Below, piece after piece: positions 44,078-53,322 of a stretch of 64,000 bases of DNA. Location: assembly GCA_022821545.1 (NCBI GenBank), contig JAJEDJ010000001.1:285431-349430 (forward strand), written 5' to 3'. How positions within the stretch are numbered: the first letter of the stretch is position 1; each line of letters starts with the position of its first letter. The DNA comes from Caldilineaceae bacterium. Its GTDB lineage: Bacteria; Chloroflexota; Anaerolineae; Caldilineales; Caldilineaceae. Below the pieces are notes generated by a model, which was not told the DNA's origin, searched no databases, and worked only from the letters and a program-made list of their open reading frames with translations. A program made the position numbers and the translations under genes.

Positions 44078-45244
44078 TCAGACAGTGACCCTCTCCAGCC
44101 AGGCATCGTCGATTTCCAGACCGAATCCGGGGGCGTCGCTGGGCACCAGGCAGCCGTCCTCGATGACGGCAGTGCCGGGCAACTTGACCATTTCCGCGAG
44201 GGGTACGCCGGGCGCGGAGACGCCCTCCGACCGTTCTCCCCACGTGACCGCGGGCATGGCCATAGAGAGGTGCTGGCCGTAGGGGTAGTTCATGCCTCCA
44301 TGGGCGATGACGGAGATCTGATTTGCCTGCGCCAGGTGGCAGATTTTGGCGGCTGCGGTGATGCCGCCGCACCAGAGGACGTCCGGCTGGAAGATGTCCA
44401 CGAGGCGCTTGCCGGCGGCGTGGGCAAAGGGGGCGAGATTGTACCAGTGCTCGCCGGTCGCCAGGGTCTGCCAGGGCAAGCGCCGGCGGATCGACTCGTA
44501 CCCCAGGAGATCTTCGGGCTGGATGTAGTCCTCCAACCACTTGAGGCGGTAGGGGCGCATGCGCTCGGCCACGCGCACGGTGTATTCGGGATCATAGGCC
44601 GTCCAGCCATCCAGCATCAGCTCCACTTCGTCGCCGATGGTCCGGCGAGTGCTTGCAACCAGCTCCTCAAGCCTGTTGAGACCCTCCAGCCCGTCTTCGG
44701 GTCCCCAGGGGCTGAACAGCTTTGTGGCCTTGAAGCCAAGCTCCATGTACCACTCCTGGTCGAAACCGGAGGCGTAACAGAAGATCTTTTCCTTCTGCGG
44801 TCCACCCAGGAGTTCGTACACGGGCAGCCCCAGCAGTTTTCCCTTGAGGTCCCACAGGGCCACGTCGAGGGCGCTGATGGCGTAACTGGTCATGCCGGTG
44901 GGGCTGAAAGCGGTCGAGAGCCGCACCATCATGTCCCAGAGTTTTTCCGTGGCCATGGCGTTCTCGCCGATCAGATTGGGGCCGAAATGCTCGTTGATCA
45001 TGGGCGCGACGACAGAGCCGTAGAGGGAGATGCCGAAGCCTTGCGTGCCGTCCTCAGCGGTTACGAGCACGGCCGGCCGTTTCCAGGGGGCCATGGAGAC
45101 GTGGCCCTCACCGTTGGGAAAACGGGGATAGCGGGCCATGGGCCGGTTCATGTGGACGGTCTCGGCCCGGCTTGGCGTGCGCGGCGCTGTCTGGGGCTGG
45201 GCCTCGGCCGCAATCTCAAATGCACGGATTTCTTTGATTTTCAT
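44078..45244 (-). CDS. enolase-superfamily dehydratase (rhamnonate-dehydratase-like)
   Basis: I start at ATG 45244 (388 residues), where the family N-terminus MKIKEIRAFEI begins; the frame extends to 45433 without likeness. The barrel shows KATKLFSPWG, then metal ligands in LMLDGW, KWLEDYI and ATGEHWY. The His/Asp acid-base pair lies in FQPDVLWCGGIT and VIAHGGMNYPYG. The PMARYPRF and QPDVLWCGG segments are closest to L-rhamnonate dehydratase-type members of the mandelate racemase group, which convert aldonates to 2-keto-3-deoxy acids. The exact sugar acid is not certain. Confidence 0.82.
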   Translation of the reverse strand: MKIKEIRAFEIAAEAQPQTAPRTPSRAETVHMNRPMARYPRFPNGEGHVSMAPWKRPAVLVTAEDGTQGFGISLYGSVVAPMINEHFGPNLIGENAMATEKLWDMMVRLSTAFSPTGMTSYAISALDVALWDLKGKLLGLPVYELLGGPQKEKIFCYASGFDQEWYMELGFKATKLFSPWGPEDGLEGLNRLEELVASTRRTIGDEVELMLDGWTAYDPEYTVRVAERMRPYRLKWLEDYIQPEDLLGYESIRRRLPWQTLATGEHWYNLAPFAHAAGKRLVDIFQPDVLWCGGITAAAKICHLAQANQISVIAHGGMNYPYGQHLSMAMPAVTWGERSEGVSAPGVPLAEMVKLPGTAVIEDGCLVPSDAPGFGLEIDDAWLERVTV

Positions 45245-45278
45245 AGGTGCCTCTGTTTCAGTGAAGGAAAGTCCTGCG

Positions 45279-45305
45279 GAAAGGCTTGTGAAAAGGCTTG
45301 CGAAA
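45279..45305. repeat. 11/12-bp direct repeat, two and a half copies, just past a stop codon
   Basis: GAAAGGCTTGT, GAAAAGGCTTGC and GAAAGG follow one another at 45279-45307. The array ends about 12 bases beyond the stop codon (45319-45321) of the minus-strand permease gene and lies upstream of the dehydratase gene. Confidence 0.7.
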
Positions 45306-45318
45306 GGAGCGGCTGCCC

Positions 45319-46263
45319 TCACCCCTTCAGGTCGGTAACGGTGATCCCCTTGAGAAAGGCGTTTTGGGAGAAGAAGAAGAGGACAAGGCAGGGGAGAATA
45401 ATGATAAGCGCGGCGGCCATGTAGAGATGCCACGGGGTTCCCCGATAGGCGACATTGAAGTTCGCCAGGAACAGTGTAAGGGTAAAGTTTTCGGGCTTAG
45501 AAAGAATGATCAAGGGGCCAAGAAAGTCGTTCCAAAAGAAGACAAAGGCGAAGACGGCGACAGCCGCCAGGGCGGGCTTGGAAAGAGGCAGGATTATGCG
45601 GATAAAGATATGCCAGCGCGACGCGCCGTCAAGATAGGCCGCTTCGTCATATTCTCTCGGGATCGTCATAAAGAACTGGCGCAGCAGGAAGATGTTCCAC
45701 GCCGATCCGAACCAGTGCGGAATCATCAGGGGCCAGAGCGTGTCCAGCCAGTTCAAATACCCCCAAATTATGAACTGGGGAACCATCACGACAGCGAAGG
45801 GAATCATGAGCGTACTCAGGATGCCCAGAAAGATGACGTTTTTGCCCGGGAATTCGAGGCGGGCAAAGGCATAGGCGACCAGCGCGCTCGAGAATATCGT
45901 TGAAACGACGCCGTTTACGGTTACGATCAACGTGTTGCGCGCATAGATGTAAACAGGGGGGTCGGTCTCGTACTGGATCGTGAAGGCGGTCAGGAAGTTC
46001 GACCACATTACCGGCTTGGGTATCCAGGTGGGCGGCAGTGTAAAGACCTGGTTGGACGGCTTGAGGGCCGTGTTGACCATCCAGTAGAAGGGCAAAAGAA
46101 AGAGAAAGGCGGAGAAGATCAGAACCGCGTAGATTACAATCAGCCGCACCAGGCCGGTCCGGAAGCGGTTGCCAATCAGAAGGGTGCGAAGTCTGCTGGG
46201 CCTCGTGTAGGCCGCGCCATGCAGCCGCTCGGGGGCGGCAACGGTCTCGTTTCCTGCGACCAC
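45319..46263 (-). CDS. ABC sugar transporter permease (MalG/CUT1 type)
   Basis: The 314-residue protein has a cytoplasmic tail of about 40 residues, six membrane helices and the EAA loop YDEAAYLDGASRWHIF near 206. It pairs with the permease 20 bases upstream (46283) and with the binding protein at 47378. The operon continues into the rhamnonate-dehydratase-like gene, which suggests the imported substrate is a sugar acid or a sugar oxidised to one. No ATPase gene is present. Confidence 0.9.
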   Translation of the reverse strand: MVAGNETVAAPERLHGAAYTRPSRLRTLLIGNRFRTGLVRLIVIYAVLIFSAFLFLLPFYWMVNTALKPSNQVFTLPPTWIPKPVMWSNFLTAFTIQYETDPPVYIYARNTLIVTVNGVVSTIFSSALVAYAFARLEFPGKNVIFLGILSTLMIPFAVVMVPQFIIWGYLNWLDTLWPLMIPHWFGSAWNIFLLRQFFMTIPREYDEAAYLDGASRWHIFIRIILPLSKPALAAVAVFAFVFFWNDFLGPLIILSKPENFTLTLFLANFNVAYRGTPWHLYMAAALIIILPCLVLFFFSQNAFLKGITVTDLKG

Positions 46264-46282
46264 TATCGAATCTCCCGGCGGG

Positions 46283-47209
46283 CTAGCGCGCGCCGCCCTC
46301 GTAATAGACCCAGCGGCCGGCGAGGCCGAACTGGAAGACGGTCAGCCCAAAGATGAGCAGGAACATAATCCAGGCCATGGCAGAGGCGTAGCCCATTTTG
46401 AGGTAATGGAAGGCGTTATTATAGAGATGCAGGCCCAGAAACAGCGTTGCATTGTCCGGGCCGCCTTTGGTCATGACATAGGGTTCGGCAAAGGTCTGCA
46501 CGGAAGCGATGATGCCCATCACAATGTTGAAGAAAATGGCCGGAGAGAGCATGGGCAGGGTGATTGCAAAGAACTTTGAGACTTCGCCAGAGCCGTCAAT
46601 GTCCGCCGCTTCATAGAGCTGCTGCGGCATTCCCTGCAATGCGGCCAGATAGATGACCATGGGGATGCCGATGTTCCAAAGGCTCTTGACGATAAGGGAT
46701 CCCAGCACCAGTTCCCTGTCATAGAGCCAGTTTCGCCCTTCCAGGCCCAAGAGCGCTAAACCGTTGTTTACGATCCCCAACTCAACGTGATACATCCACA
46801 TCCAGATGACGGACCCGGCCACGCCGCTGACAACGGCAGGCAGATAGAAGGCCGAGCGCCAGAAACCGAGACCGCGTATCCGCTGGTTCAGCAGAAGCGC
46901 CAGCCCCAAGGCCAGCACCTGGCTTACAGGTACGGAGATAATCACAAACTTGAAGGTCACCCAGATTGAGATGCGAAACAGCTCATCGGTCGTGACCATG
47001 CTGATGTAATGCGTCAGGCCGTAAAACTTGGGGGGCGCGATCATCTTCCAGCGAAAGAAGCTGAGGACAAACGAGGCCACAATGGGTCCGCCTACGAAGA
47101 GGACGAAGCCGATGACCCAAGGCAGGATGAATGCGTAAGCGACGATGGCGTCGCGGAAACGCCTGCTCTGCCAGATATTACTGCGAGGTGTAAGACCGGT
47201 CGTGGTCAC
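46283..47209 (-). CDS. ABC sugar transporter permease (MalF/CUT1 type)
   Basis: The 308-residue protein has six membrane helices and the EAA loop LYEAADIDGSGEVSKF near 214. It has the short cytoplasmic N-terminus typical of MalF-type subunits without an N-terminal extension. It lies 168 bases after the binding-protein gene and 19 bases before the second permease. Confidence 0.9.
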   Translation of the reverse strand: MTTTGLTPRSNIWQSRRFRDAIVAYAFILPWVIGFVLFVGGPIVASFVLSFFRWKMIAPPKFYGLTHYISMVTTDELFRISIWVTFKFVIISVPVSQVLALGLALLLNQRIRGLGFWRSAFYLPAVVSGVAGSVIWMWMYHVELGIVNNGLALLGLEGRNWLYDRELVLGSLIVKSLWNIGIPMVIYLAALQGMPQQLYEAADIDGSGEVSKFFAITLPMLSPAIFFNIVMGIIASVQTFAEPYVMTKGGPDNATLFLGLHLYNNAFHYLKMGYASAMAWIMFLLIFGLTVFQFGLAGRWVYYEGGAR

Positions 47210-47377
47210 GGGAAACTGTCCCTGCGCCCTATTCAGGCGCCGGCCGGCAAAACGTGAGCGCCGTCATGGGCGGTCTGCGGAAGCGCCTACGGCCAGATGG
47301 AAGAAGACCGCGAAGGCAGCCGGTCCGACCGCTGCCTTCGCGAGTCAACTTGAATCGTTGTGAATCAGGTTTGCGGT

Positions 47378-48700
47378 CTAGACATCCGAAATTACAGCCG
47401 TTACCCTGGGCGCCACTTCGGGGAAGATGTCGGCGGCCTGGGCATCGCCTGCATATACCTTGTCGAGCGCGTCGCCGATCAGTTTCAGGGCCTCGCCCTC
47501 ATTGGCCGGACCCGGCAGAATGTGCCCGTATGTCAGTGCGTCGGGTACGACGTCCCAGTCGACTTCGAAGTCAACGTCAGCGACCCAGGGGAAGGGTTCG
47601 ATTTCATTCGAAGAGCGGCGGGTGCCGGGGAAGTTCGCGTTAGAGGCGTAGTTGTAGATGCCCTGGGTGCTGGTGTTGTAGTTGAGCCAGGTCCAGGCCG
47701 TGTCCTTGTTCTCGGAGGTGGCGGCGATGTTGTTGAAGGCGCCGTGCGTGATGGTGTCGCGGCGGGCCTGGCTGGGCTCGGCGACAACGTTGAAACGGAA
47801 GCCGGCGTCTACAAGACTGCCGGTGACCCCGGACCCCATGCGCGGCATACCGATCTTGCCGGCGGCCAGGAGCTCCGCGGCGGCGCCGGCGCCGCCGATG
47901 CCGACGATCTGGGACGGGGAGGGCATTACGTTGCCGTCGAGCAACATATCGGCCCAGAACTGAATCGCCTGGATCGTCTCCTCTTTGTCGAGCCAGCACT
48001 CGCGGAAATCGGGGCTGTAGTAGCTGCCGCCGTTTTGCCAGGCCTGTTTGACACTGTACATGTGCCAGCCAACCGGAATCGTTTCCGACCCCCAGATCTT
48101 GTTGTCGGGGTCGCTGATGCCGCGGGCCTTCTCCTCGAAGTCGGTCCAGGTGAAGCTGTCCTTGTTGGGATACTCGACACCGGCGGCGTCGAAGAGGTCG
48201 GCGTTGTAGAAGGTGATATGGGGCGCGGCGGCGTCGGGGATGCCGAAGCGCTTGCCTTCCACGACCGGGTAGTTCCACCAGTTTTCGTAGAAGTCGTCAG
48301 CGTCGTAGCCGGGTTCGCCGTCAACGTAGGGCTGGACGTCGATGAACTGGTTGTTGCGCCCGAGGTCGAGCGCCATCGCCTCCCAACTGCGTACGACGTC
48401 GGGCAGTGTGCCGGCCGCGGCCAGGGCCGGAATTTTGGCGTGAAATTCGCCGATCTGCTCTACGCTGACCACAATGTCCGGATGCTCTTCATGGAAGGAT
48501 TCGAGGGTTGTGGCGACGCCGGCGGCCGGATCATGGCGGCCGTAGCGGATCGTAATTGGCTCCGCCATCGTTCCTTCGCCCATTGCACCGTCGTCCGCGG
48601 GGGCTGCAACGGGCGCGCAAGCCGCCAGTGCGGCCGCGCCAGCGAATGTTCCAGTTACTTTGAGAAAGGTTCTTCTGGACAAGGACTCTCTTTGCGTCAT
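47378..48700 (-). CDS. ABC sugar-binding lipoprotein (Tat-exported)
   Basis: The 440-residue protein starts with a twin-arginine signal, LSRRTFLKVTG (R9-R10), and lipobox ALAAC with C28. The mature protein is a family-1 extracellular solute-binding protein with a long aromatic-rich second domain. It supplies substrate to the permeases at 46283 and 45319. A good minus-strand promoter lies about 60-100 bases upstream. The binding specificity is unknown, but the downstream dehydratase and flavin enzyme point to a sugar derivative. Confidence 0.88.
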   Translation of the reverse strand: MTQRESLSRRTFLKVTGTFAGAAALAACAPVAAPADDGAMGEGTMAEPITIRYGRHDPAAGVATTLESFHEEHPDIVVSVEQIGEFHAKIPALAAAGTLPDVVRSWEAMALDLGRNNQFIDVQPYVDGEPGYDADDFYENWWNYPVVEGKRFGIPDAAAPHITFYNADLFDAAGVEYPNKDSFTWTDFEEKARGISDPDNKIWGSETIPVGWHMYSVKQAWQNGGSYYSPDFRECWLDKEETIQAIQFWADMLLDGNVMPSPSQIVGIGGAGAAAELLAAGKIGMPRMGSGVTGSLVDAGFRFNVVAEPSQARRDTITHGAFNNIAATSENKDTAWTWLNYNTSTQGIYNYASNANFPGTRRSSNEIEPFPWVADVDFEVDWDVVPDALTYGHILPGPANEGEALKLIGDALDKVYAGDAQAADIFPEVAPRVTAVISDV

Positions 48701-48768
48701 TGTTGGCGTTCTCCTTTGTGGATTTGAATTTGACTATTCATGTATCTCGTCCCATGGGGCTTCCGCTA

Positions 48769-48796
48769 ATCGTAAGGAATTCAGACATATTGTCAA
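48769..48796 (-). promoter_or_regulatory. promoter of the 48.7-43.0 kb operon
   Basis: On the minus strand TTGACA (48796-48791) and TACGAT (48774-48769) are 16 bases apart. The predicted transcript would start near 48762 and give a 60-base leader to the binding-protein gene. Confidence 0.5.
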
Positions 48797-48977
48797 TTTT
48801 TTCACATGCTCAATCTCGGTTCACCCCTGGGCGCAGATGGACAGAGCCGGTTGGCTGGGCGCCATCCGGGCAAGGAGCGACAGAAGAGATATGCAGCAGA
48901 GATGTGCAGCTCCTGTTGAGGAAGTAAGGGGGCAGGGAAGAGCGGCCAGATTGCAGGCAGCGGCGGGCGGGAAGCTG

Positions 48978-50369
48978 TCACGCGGAGAGCCACAAAACAG
49001 GCTCGGAGACGTATTCGCGAATTGTGTTGAGGAAGCGCGCGGCCGGGGCCCCGTCCACAGCGCGATGATCAAAGGTCAGGCTGAGCGCGACCATCTGGCG
49101 GGGGACGACTTGGCCGTCGTGGACGGCCGGCTTGCAGATGATGCGGCCAATGCCGAGTATTGCGATCTGGGGAAGGTTGATTATAGGGGTGAAGGCGTCG
49201 ATGCCGTACATGCCCAAGTTTGTGATTGTGAAGGTTCCTCCCTGCATCGCCTCATGCCCCAGGCGTTCCCGGCGCGCGCCCTCGATCAACTCGACTGTCT
49301 CCGCCGCTATCACGCGCAAGGACTTGGCAGGAACGTCCCTCAGCACGGGCGCCAGCAGCCCCTGTTCGGTTTCGACCGCAAAGCCGACGTGGATTTCGCT
49401 GTGAAGGTGCAGCGCTTCTTCGCTCCAACTGGCATTGAGCGCGGGATGTTCCTGCAGGGCGCAGGCCGTCAGTTTGAGATAGATGTCGTTGTAGCCGGGG
49501 ACGGCCAACCCGCGGCGAGAATAGCTGGCCTTGAGCTGCTGACGCAAGGCAACCAACTCGGTGGCGTCGGCCTCGGTGGTGAGCGTGACAGGGGCTGTCG
49601 TGTGCGCGCTCTCTGCCATACGCTGGGCCGTTATCCGGCGGATGCGGCTGTGCGGTACCACCTGCGCGGCCGCCTCTTGCGCCGGCACTGTTTGACGGCG
49701 AGCGGCGATGGCAGCTTCGACGTCCTCGCGTTGTATACGCCTGCCCGGCGTGACGGCCGCAAGCTCTTCGAGAGAGATGCCGGCTTCGGCAGCCAAGCGA
49801 CGCGCCACCGGCGAAATGTCCACGCCAAGCGGTTCAACGACCGTCTCGGCAGCGGCGCGCACATCCCGTTCGACTATCCGTCCCGTGCGGCCGCTGCCTG
49901 TAATCCGGGTCCAGTCCACGCCCAGTTCGGCCGCGATCCGCCGGGCGCGCGGACTGATGGCAGGCGCGCGTCTTCCGTCCGCGGAAACTGGTTGCGACGC
50001 CGGCGCCTTGTGCCCGGCAGGGTCTGCGGCGGGCTCTGCAGCAGGGTCTTCAGGCGCAGGCGCTTTCTGCCCTGTCTGCGATCCGGCCGGCGCGGCCTGA
50101 GCGATCGCCGCAGGGGTCGATTCCCCGGCCTGGGCGATATAGGCAAGCAGGGCGCCGACGGGAATGACATCACCGGGCGCAGGGGCGCCCTGGGGAAGCC
50201 GCAGGATTCCGCTCTCGAAAACCTCGACCTCCTGGGTAGCCTTGTCGCCCTCGACCGTAAAGAGCAGGTCGCCGGCCTTAACCTCGTCTCCATCCTGTTT
50301 CAGCCATTCGCCAAAGACGCCCTCTTCCATGGTCCAACCCAGGCGGGGCATCGTCACTTCGTAGGCCAT
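48978..50369 (-). CDS. 2-oxoacid dehydrogenase E2 (lipoyl acyltransferase), second operon
   Basis: In this 463-residue E2, the lipoyl domain spans 1-80 with K43 in EGDKATQEV. A long Ala/Pro linker is followed by two peripheral subunit-binding domains: ISPRARRIAAELGVDW near 136 and ISPVARRLAAEAGISL near 185. The catalytic domain ends with DHRAVDG (H435). It has the same unusual two-PSBD plan as the E2 at 24025, although the linkers are unrelated. It forms a complex with the E1beta and E1alpha genes upstream on the same strand. No E3 gene is adjacent. Confidence 0.9.
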   Translation of the reverse strand: MAYEVTMPRLGWTMEEGVFGEWLKQDGDEVKAGDLLFTVEGDKATQEVEVFESGILRLPQGAPAPGDVIPVGALLAYIAQAGESTPAAIAQAAPAGSQTGQKAPAPEDPAAEPAADPAGHKAPASQPVSADGRRAPAISPRARRIAAELGVDWTRITGSGRTGRIVERDVRAAAETVVEPLGVDISPVARRLAAEAGISLEELAAVTPGRRIQREDVEAAIAARRQTVPAQEAAAQVVPHSRIRRITAQRMAESAHTTAPVTLTTEADATELVALRQQLKASYSRRGLAVPGYNDIYLKLTACALQEHPALNASWSEEALHLHSEIHVGFAVETEQGLLAPVLRDVPAKSLRVIAAETVELIEGARRERLGHEAMQGGTFTITNLGMYGIDAFTPIINLPQIAILGIGRIICKPAVHDGQVVPRQMVALSLTFDHRAVDGAPAARFLNTIREYVSEPVLWLSA

Positions 50370-50445
50370 CGGATTCCCTCAATTGTACAGCGGTGGTTTC
50401 GGAGGCGCCGGTGGAGGCGTTTTCGCCGGTCTTGGGCCATGTCAG

Positions 50446-51423
50446 TTATTCAGCAAGCAGGTCGCGAACGCTCTGTTCGATGTCGTCCGACTCCGGGACT
50501 ATGGCGAGCTCCAGGGGCGGACTGTAGGGCGTGGGCACGTGCGCGCCGTTCAGACGGCGAATCGGGGCGTCCAGGTCGTCAAATCCCTTGTCGACAGCCT
50601 GGGCCGCAATTTCAGCGCCCACGCCGCAGGGCTGAAAGGTCTCGTCCACAATCAGAAGCCGTCCCGTCTTGCTGACCGACTCCAGAATCGTCGCCATGTC
50701 GAGCGGAGCGATCGTGCGGGGATCGATCAGTTCTGCCGAAATGCCATCCTCCGCCAGCTTTTCGCAAACGGCGAGCGTCTTGTCCACCATCGAACCAATG
50801 GCGACGAGCGTGCAGTCCGTGCCGGCGCGGGCGATGCGCGCCTGCCCAAAGGGGATTGCGTAGTCTCCTTCAGGCACAGCGCCGCGATTGAAGAGAAGGG
50901 ACTTGTGTTCGAGGAAGAGCACCGGGTCGTCGCTCTGCAAGGCGGTGGTGAAAAGCCCCTTGGCGTCGCTGGGAATGGCCGGGACTACGACGCGGAACCC
51001 GGGAAGATGAGCGAAGATGGGGTAGTAGCTGCCGGAGTGATGGGTAGCAGCCGAGTGGCCGATCCCGATGGCGCCGCGCAGCAGGATTGGCATCTTTAGG
51101 CGGCCGCTGCTCATGTACTGCATCTTGGCGATCTGGTTGACCAGCTCGCCGAAGGCGTCGAGGATGAAGTCCAGGAACATGAAGTCGACGACCGGGCGTG
51201 TGCCGGTCATGGCGGCGCCGGCGCACATGCCGACAAAGCCGCGTTCGCTGATGGGGGTGTCGCAGAGGCGCTCCGGCCCATACTTGTCGTAGAGGCCGAC
51301 AGTGGTATTGAAGTTGCCTCCCCGCTCGCCGATGCCTTCGCCGACGACGAAGATGGAGGGATCGCGCGCCATGGCGCCGTCCAGGGCCTCCAGGGTGGCT
51401 TCAACGTAGGTCAACTCTCGCAT
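50446..51423 (-). CDS. 2-oxoacid dehydrogenase E1 component, beta subunit (second operon)
   Basis: I choose ATG 51423, placed 8 bases after AGAGG; a GTG at 51432 that overlaps the E1alpha stop would add three residues. The 325-residue product has the E1beta pattern: LTYVEATLEALDGAM, VVGEGIGERGG, DTPISERGFVGMCAGAAMTG, PILLRGAIGIGHSAATHHS and SAELIDPRTIAPLD. The HHSGSYYPIFAHLPG segment shapes the active site next to thiamine diphosphate. It assembles with the E1alpha encoded 5 bases upstream. Confidence 0.9.
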   Translation of the reverse strand: MRELTYVEATLEALDGAMARDPSIFVVGEGIGERGGNFNTTVGLYDKYGPERLCDTPISERGFVGMCAGAAMTGTRPVVDFMFLDFILDAFGELVNQIAKMQYMSSGRLKMPILLRGAIGIGHSAATHHSGSYYPIFAHLPGFRVVVPAIPSDAKGLFTTALQSDDPVLFLEHKSLLFNRGAVPEGDYAIPFGQARIARAGTDCTLVAIGSMVDKTLAVCEKLAEDGISAELIDPRTIAPLDMATILESVSKTGRLLIVDETFQPCGVGAEIAAQAVDKGFDDLDAPIRRLNGAHVPTPYSPPLELAIVPESDDIEQSVRDLLAE

Positions 51424-51428
51424 GGCCT

Positions 51429-52394
51429 TCACCTCTGGTTGAATACATGTTCGCTGACGGTATCAGGCTCCGGCCACGGGCTGGTGCGAGCGAATTCCTC
51501 GGCGTCGGCCACCATCACCTTCACCTCGGCTTCAATGGCGGCCAGCGTCTCGGGGCCTGCCTCCTCATTGTGCAGGAGCCACTCGTTGTAGCGAGTAATC
51601 GGATCGCGCGTCTTCCACTCCTCGACCTCTTCCTGTGTGCGGTAACCGGCGTCTCTCATGCCTTCGGCATGGGCGCGCGTGCGGTAGGTCCGGCACTCAA
51701 TCAAGGTGGGCCCTTCGCCGGCGCGCGCCCGCTGCACGGCCTCTTCCGCGGCCTCATGGACGGCCAGCACGTCGTTGCCGTCCACGGTAAGGCTTTCCAT
51801 GCCGTAGGCGGGTCCCCGGTTGCCCACGTGGGGATTGCCGGAAGCGTAAGAAAAGGGCACCTCGGTGGCATAGAGGTTGTTTTCGCAGACGAAGAGGGTG
51901 GGCAGCTTCCAGATGCTGGCAAGGTTCAGGCCTTCGTGAAAGGCGCCGTTATTGACCGCGCCATCGCCGAAGAAGGCGACGCCGACCTGGTCGGTTTTGA
52001 GCAGTTTGAAGGAGTAGCCTGCGCCGGTCGCCTGGAGGATGCAGGGGCCGACGATACCGCTGGTACCCATCATCCCGACCTCCGGCTTGAAGAGGTGCAT
52101 GCTGCCTCCCCTGCCCTGCGAGCAGCCGGTGGCGCGTCCGAAGAGCTCGGCGACGACCTCCCGCGGACTGACTCCTTTTGCCAGGGCGTGACCATGCCCC
52201 CGGTGCGTACTGAAAACGGCGTCGTCAGGCCGCAGATGCGCGCAGACGCCGGTCGCAATCGCCTCTTCGCCGACGTAGGTGTGGCAGGCGCCGTGTATCA
52301 GACCCATCTGATGCGAACGGGCCAGCTGTTCCTCGGTATAGCGGATAATCAGCATCTGTCTGTAGAGAGACAGGAGTTGCTCGGACTGGGGCAT
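51429..52394 (-). CDS. 2-oxoacid dehydrogenase E1 component, alpha subunit (second operon)
   Basis: The 321-residue protein has HRGHGHALAKG near 63-73, and the thiamine-diphosphate motif from FFGDGAVNNGAFHEGLN to VCENNLYATEV, about 140-178. It has R-x-H (TYRTRAHAEGM) in the phosphorylation-loop region. The GDGAVNNGAFHEGLN wording is closest to acetoin- or pyruvate-type E1alpha proteins. It is preceded by SDR and D-2-hydroxyacid dehydrogenase genes on the same strand, so the 2-oxoacid may be produced by those enzymes. Confidence 0.9.
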   Translation of the reverse strand: MPQSEQLLSLYRQMLIIRYTEEQLARSHQMGLIHGACHTYVGEEAIATGVCAHLRPDDAVFSTHRGHGHALAKGVSPREVVAELFGRATGCSQGRGGSMHLFKPEVGMMGTSGIVGPCILQATGAGYSFKLLKTDQVGVAFFGDGAVNNGAFHEGLNLASIWKLPTLFVCENNLYATEVPFSYASGNPHVGNRGPAYGMESLTVDGNDVLAVHEAAEEAVQRARAGEGPTLIECRTYRTRAHAEGMRDAGYRTQEEVEEWKTRDPITRYNEWLLHNEEAGPETLAAIEAEVKVMVADAEEFARTSPWPEPDTVSEHVFNQR

Positions 52395-52481
52395 TTCTAT
52401 CGACCTCCCAGGTGTTGGATCTGCCGGATGTCAACCGGCCCATGCCTCTTAAATTGGACGCCGGTCAAAGCGGGCGCCAGT

Positions 52482-53297
52482 TCAGACCGGCACGACCGCG
52501 GGCATACCGGGGTGGGATCCACTGACATTCTTGGCCAGGTTGCCGCCGTCCAGGGGAATCAAGGCCCCGGTCATCCACGCGGAGGCATCGGAGGCGAGAA
52601 AGATCGCCGGCCCCTTTATGTCGTTGGGATGGCCCATCCGGCCTATGGGCAGACCGCGCAGGTAGGAAGCGCCGAGGGCGGGGTCGGCCGCGATGCGAAC
52701 TTCCAGATCCTGGTTCATTATCTGAGCGCAGACGATGGCGTTGACGCGCACGCCCAGGCTGCTCCATTCGGTACTCAGCTCGCGCGTCATGGCGCCCACT
52801 GCACCCATCGCCATGCTGTAGGCGATGTGGCCGCGGCCGAGCGCAGTGATGCCGGCGATGGAGACGATGCTGAAGATGCTGCCGCGGCCTCTCGTCATCA
52901 TGCGTTTGGCCGCCTCCTGCGTGCAGATGTAGCGGCCGACCACCAGATTCTGCATCACCTGCTGAATCTGGTCCTCTGACAGGTCCAGGGGGTCGGTGCG
53001 AATGCCTTCACCGGCGATGTTGCTGAGGACGTCGACCCGCCCCAATTCGCTGTCAACCCGCTGGAACATCGCCCGGATCTGTTCCGGATCCGAGATGTCA
53101 CATCTGACGGGGAGGGCGCGGCGGCCCAGTTTCTCGATTTCGTGCGCCGTTTCCTGTGCGCCGACTTCGTTGATATCGAGGAGCACGACATCGGCGCCGA
53201 CCTCGGCGTAGGCTATCGAGGTGATACGGCCCATGCCGCTGGCCGCGCCCGACACGATTGCGACGCGGCCGGACAGGTCAAAGAGTGGGTGGGTCAT
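52482..53297 (-). CDS. short-chain dehydrogenase/reductase
   Basis: The start is set at ATG 53297 after AAAGGAG; a longer reading to 53444 adds an Arg-rich segment. The 271-residue SDR has cofactor loop SGAASGMGRI at about 16-25, SNIAGEG near 93 (NxAG) and S/Y region VSIAGITALGRGHIAYSMAMGA. In that region the usual YxxxK reads YSMAM, so the catalytic lysine is replaced by methionine. NAD preference is suggested by LLDINE. The missing lysine makes normal dehydrogenase chemistry doubtful, although the fold is intact. Confidence 0.8.
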   Translation of the reverse strand: MTHPLFDLSGRVAIVSGAASGMGRITSIAYAEVGADVVLLDINEVGAQETAHEIEKLGRRALPVRCDISDPEQIRAMFQRVDSELGRVDVLSNIAGEGIRTDPLDLSEDQIQQVMQNLVVGRYICTQEAAKRMMTRGRGSIFSIVSIAGITALGRGHIAYSMAMGAVGAMTRELSTEWSSLGVRVNAIVCAQIMNQDLEVRIAADPALGASYLRGLPIGRMGHPNDIKGPAIFLASDASAWMTGALIPLDGGNLAKNVSGSHPGMPAVVPV

Positions 53298-53322
53298 TCC
53301 TGCGATCTCCTTTTGCTGCATC

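Noticed and set aside
42813..44282. 489-codon plus-strand frame opposite the LLM oxidoreductase
   Set aside because: The minus-strand frame has clear family motifs; the plus-strand product is Gly/Asp/Val-rich without any recognisable fold.
48660..50675. 671-codon plus-strand frame opposite the second E2 gene
   Set aside because: It lies opposite lipoyl, subunit-binding and catalytic motifs on the minus strand and has no motif of its own.
51447..52979. 510-codon plus-strand frame opposite E1alpha and SDR genes
   Set aside because: It spans two well-supported minus-strand genes and has no family features.
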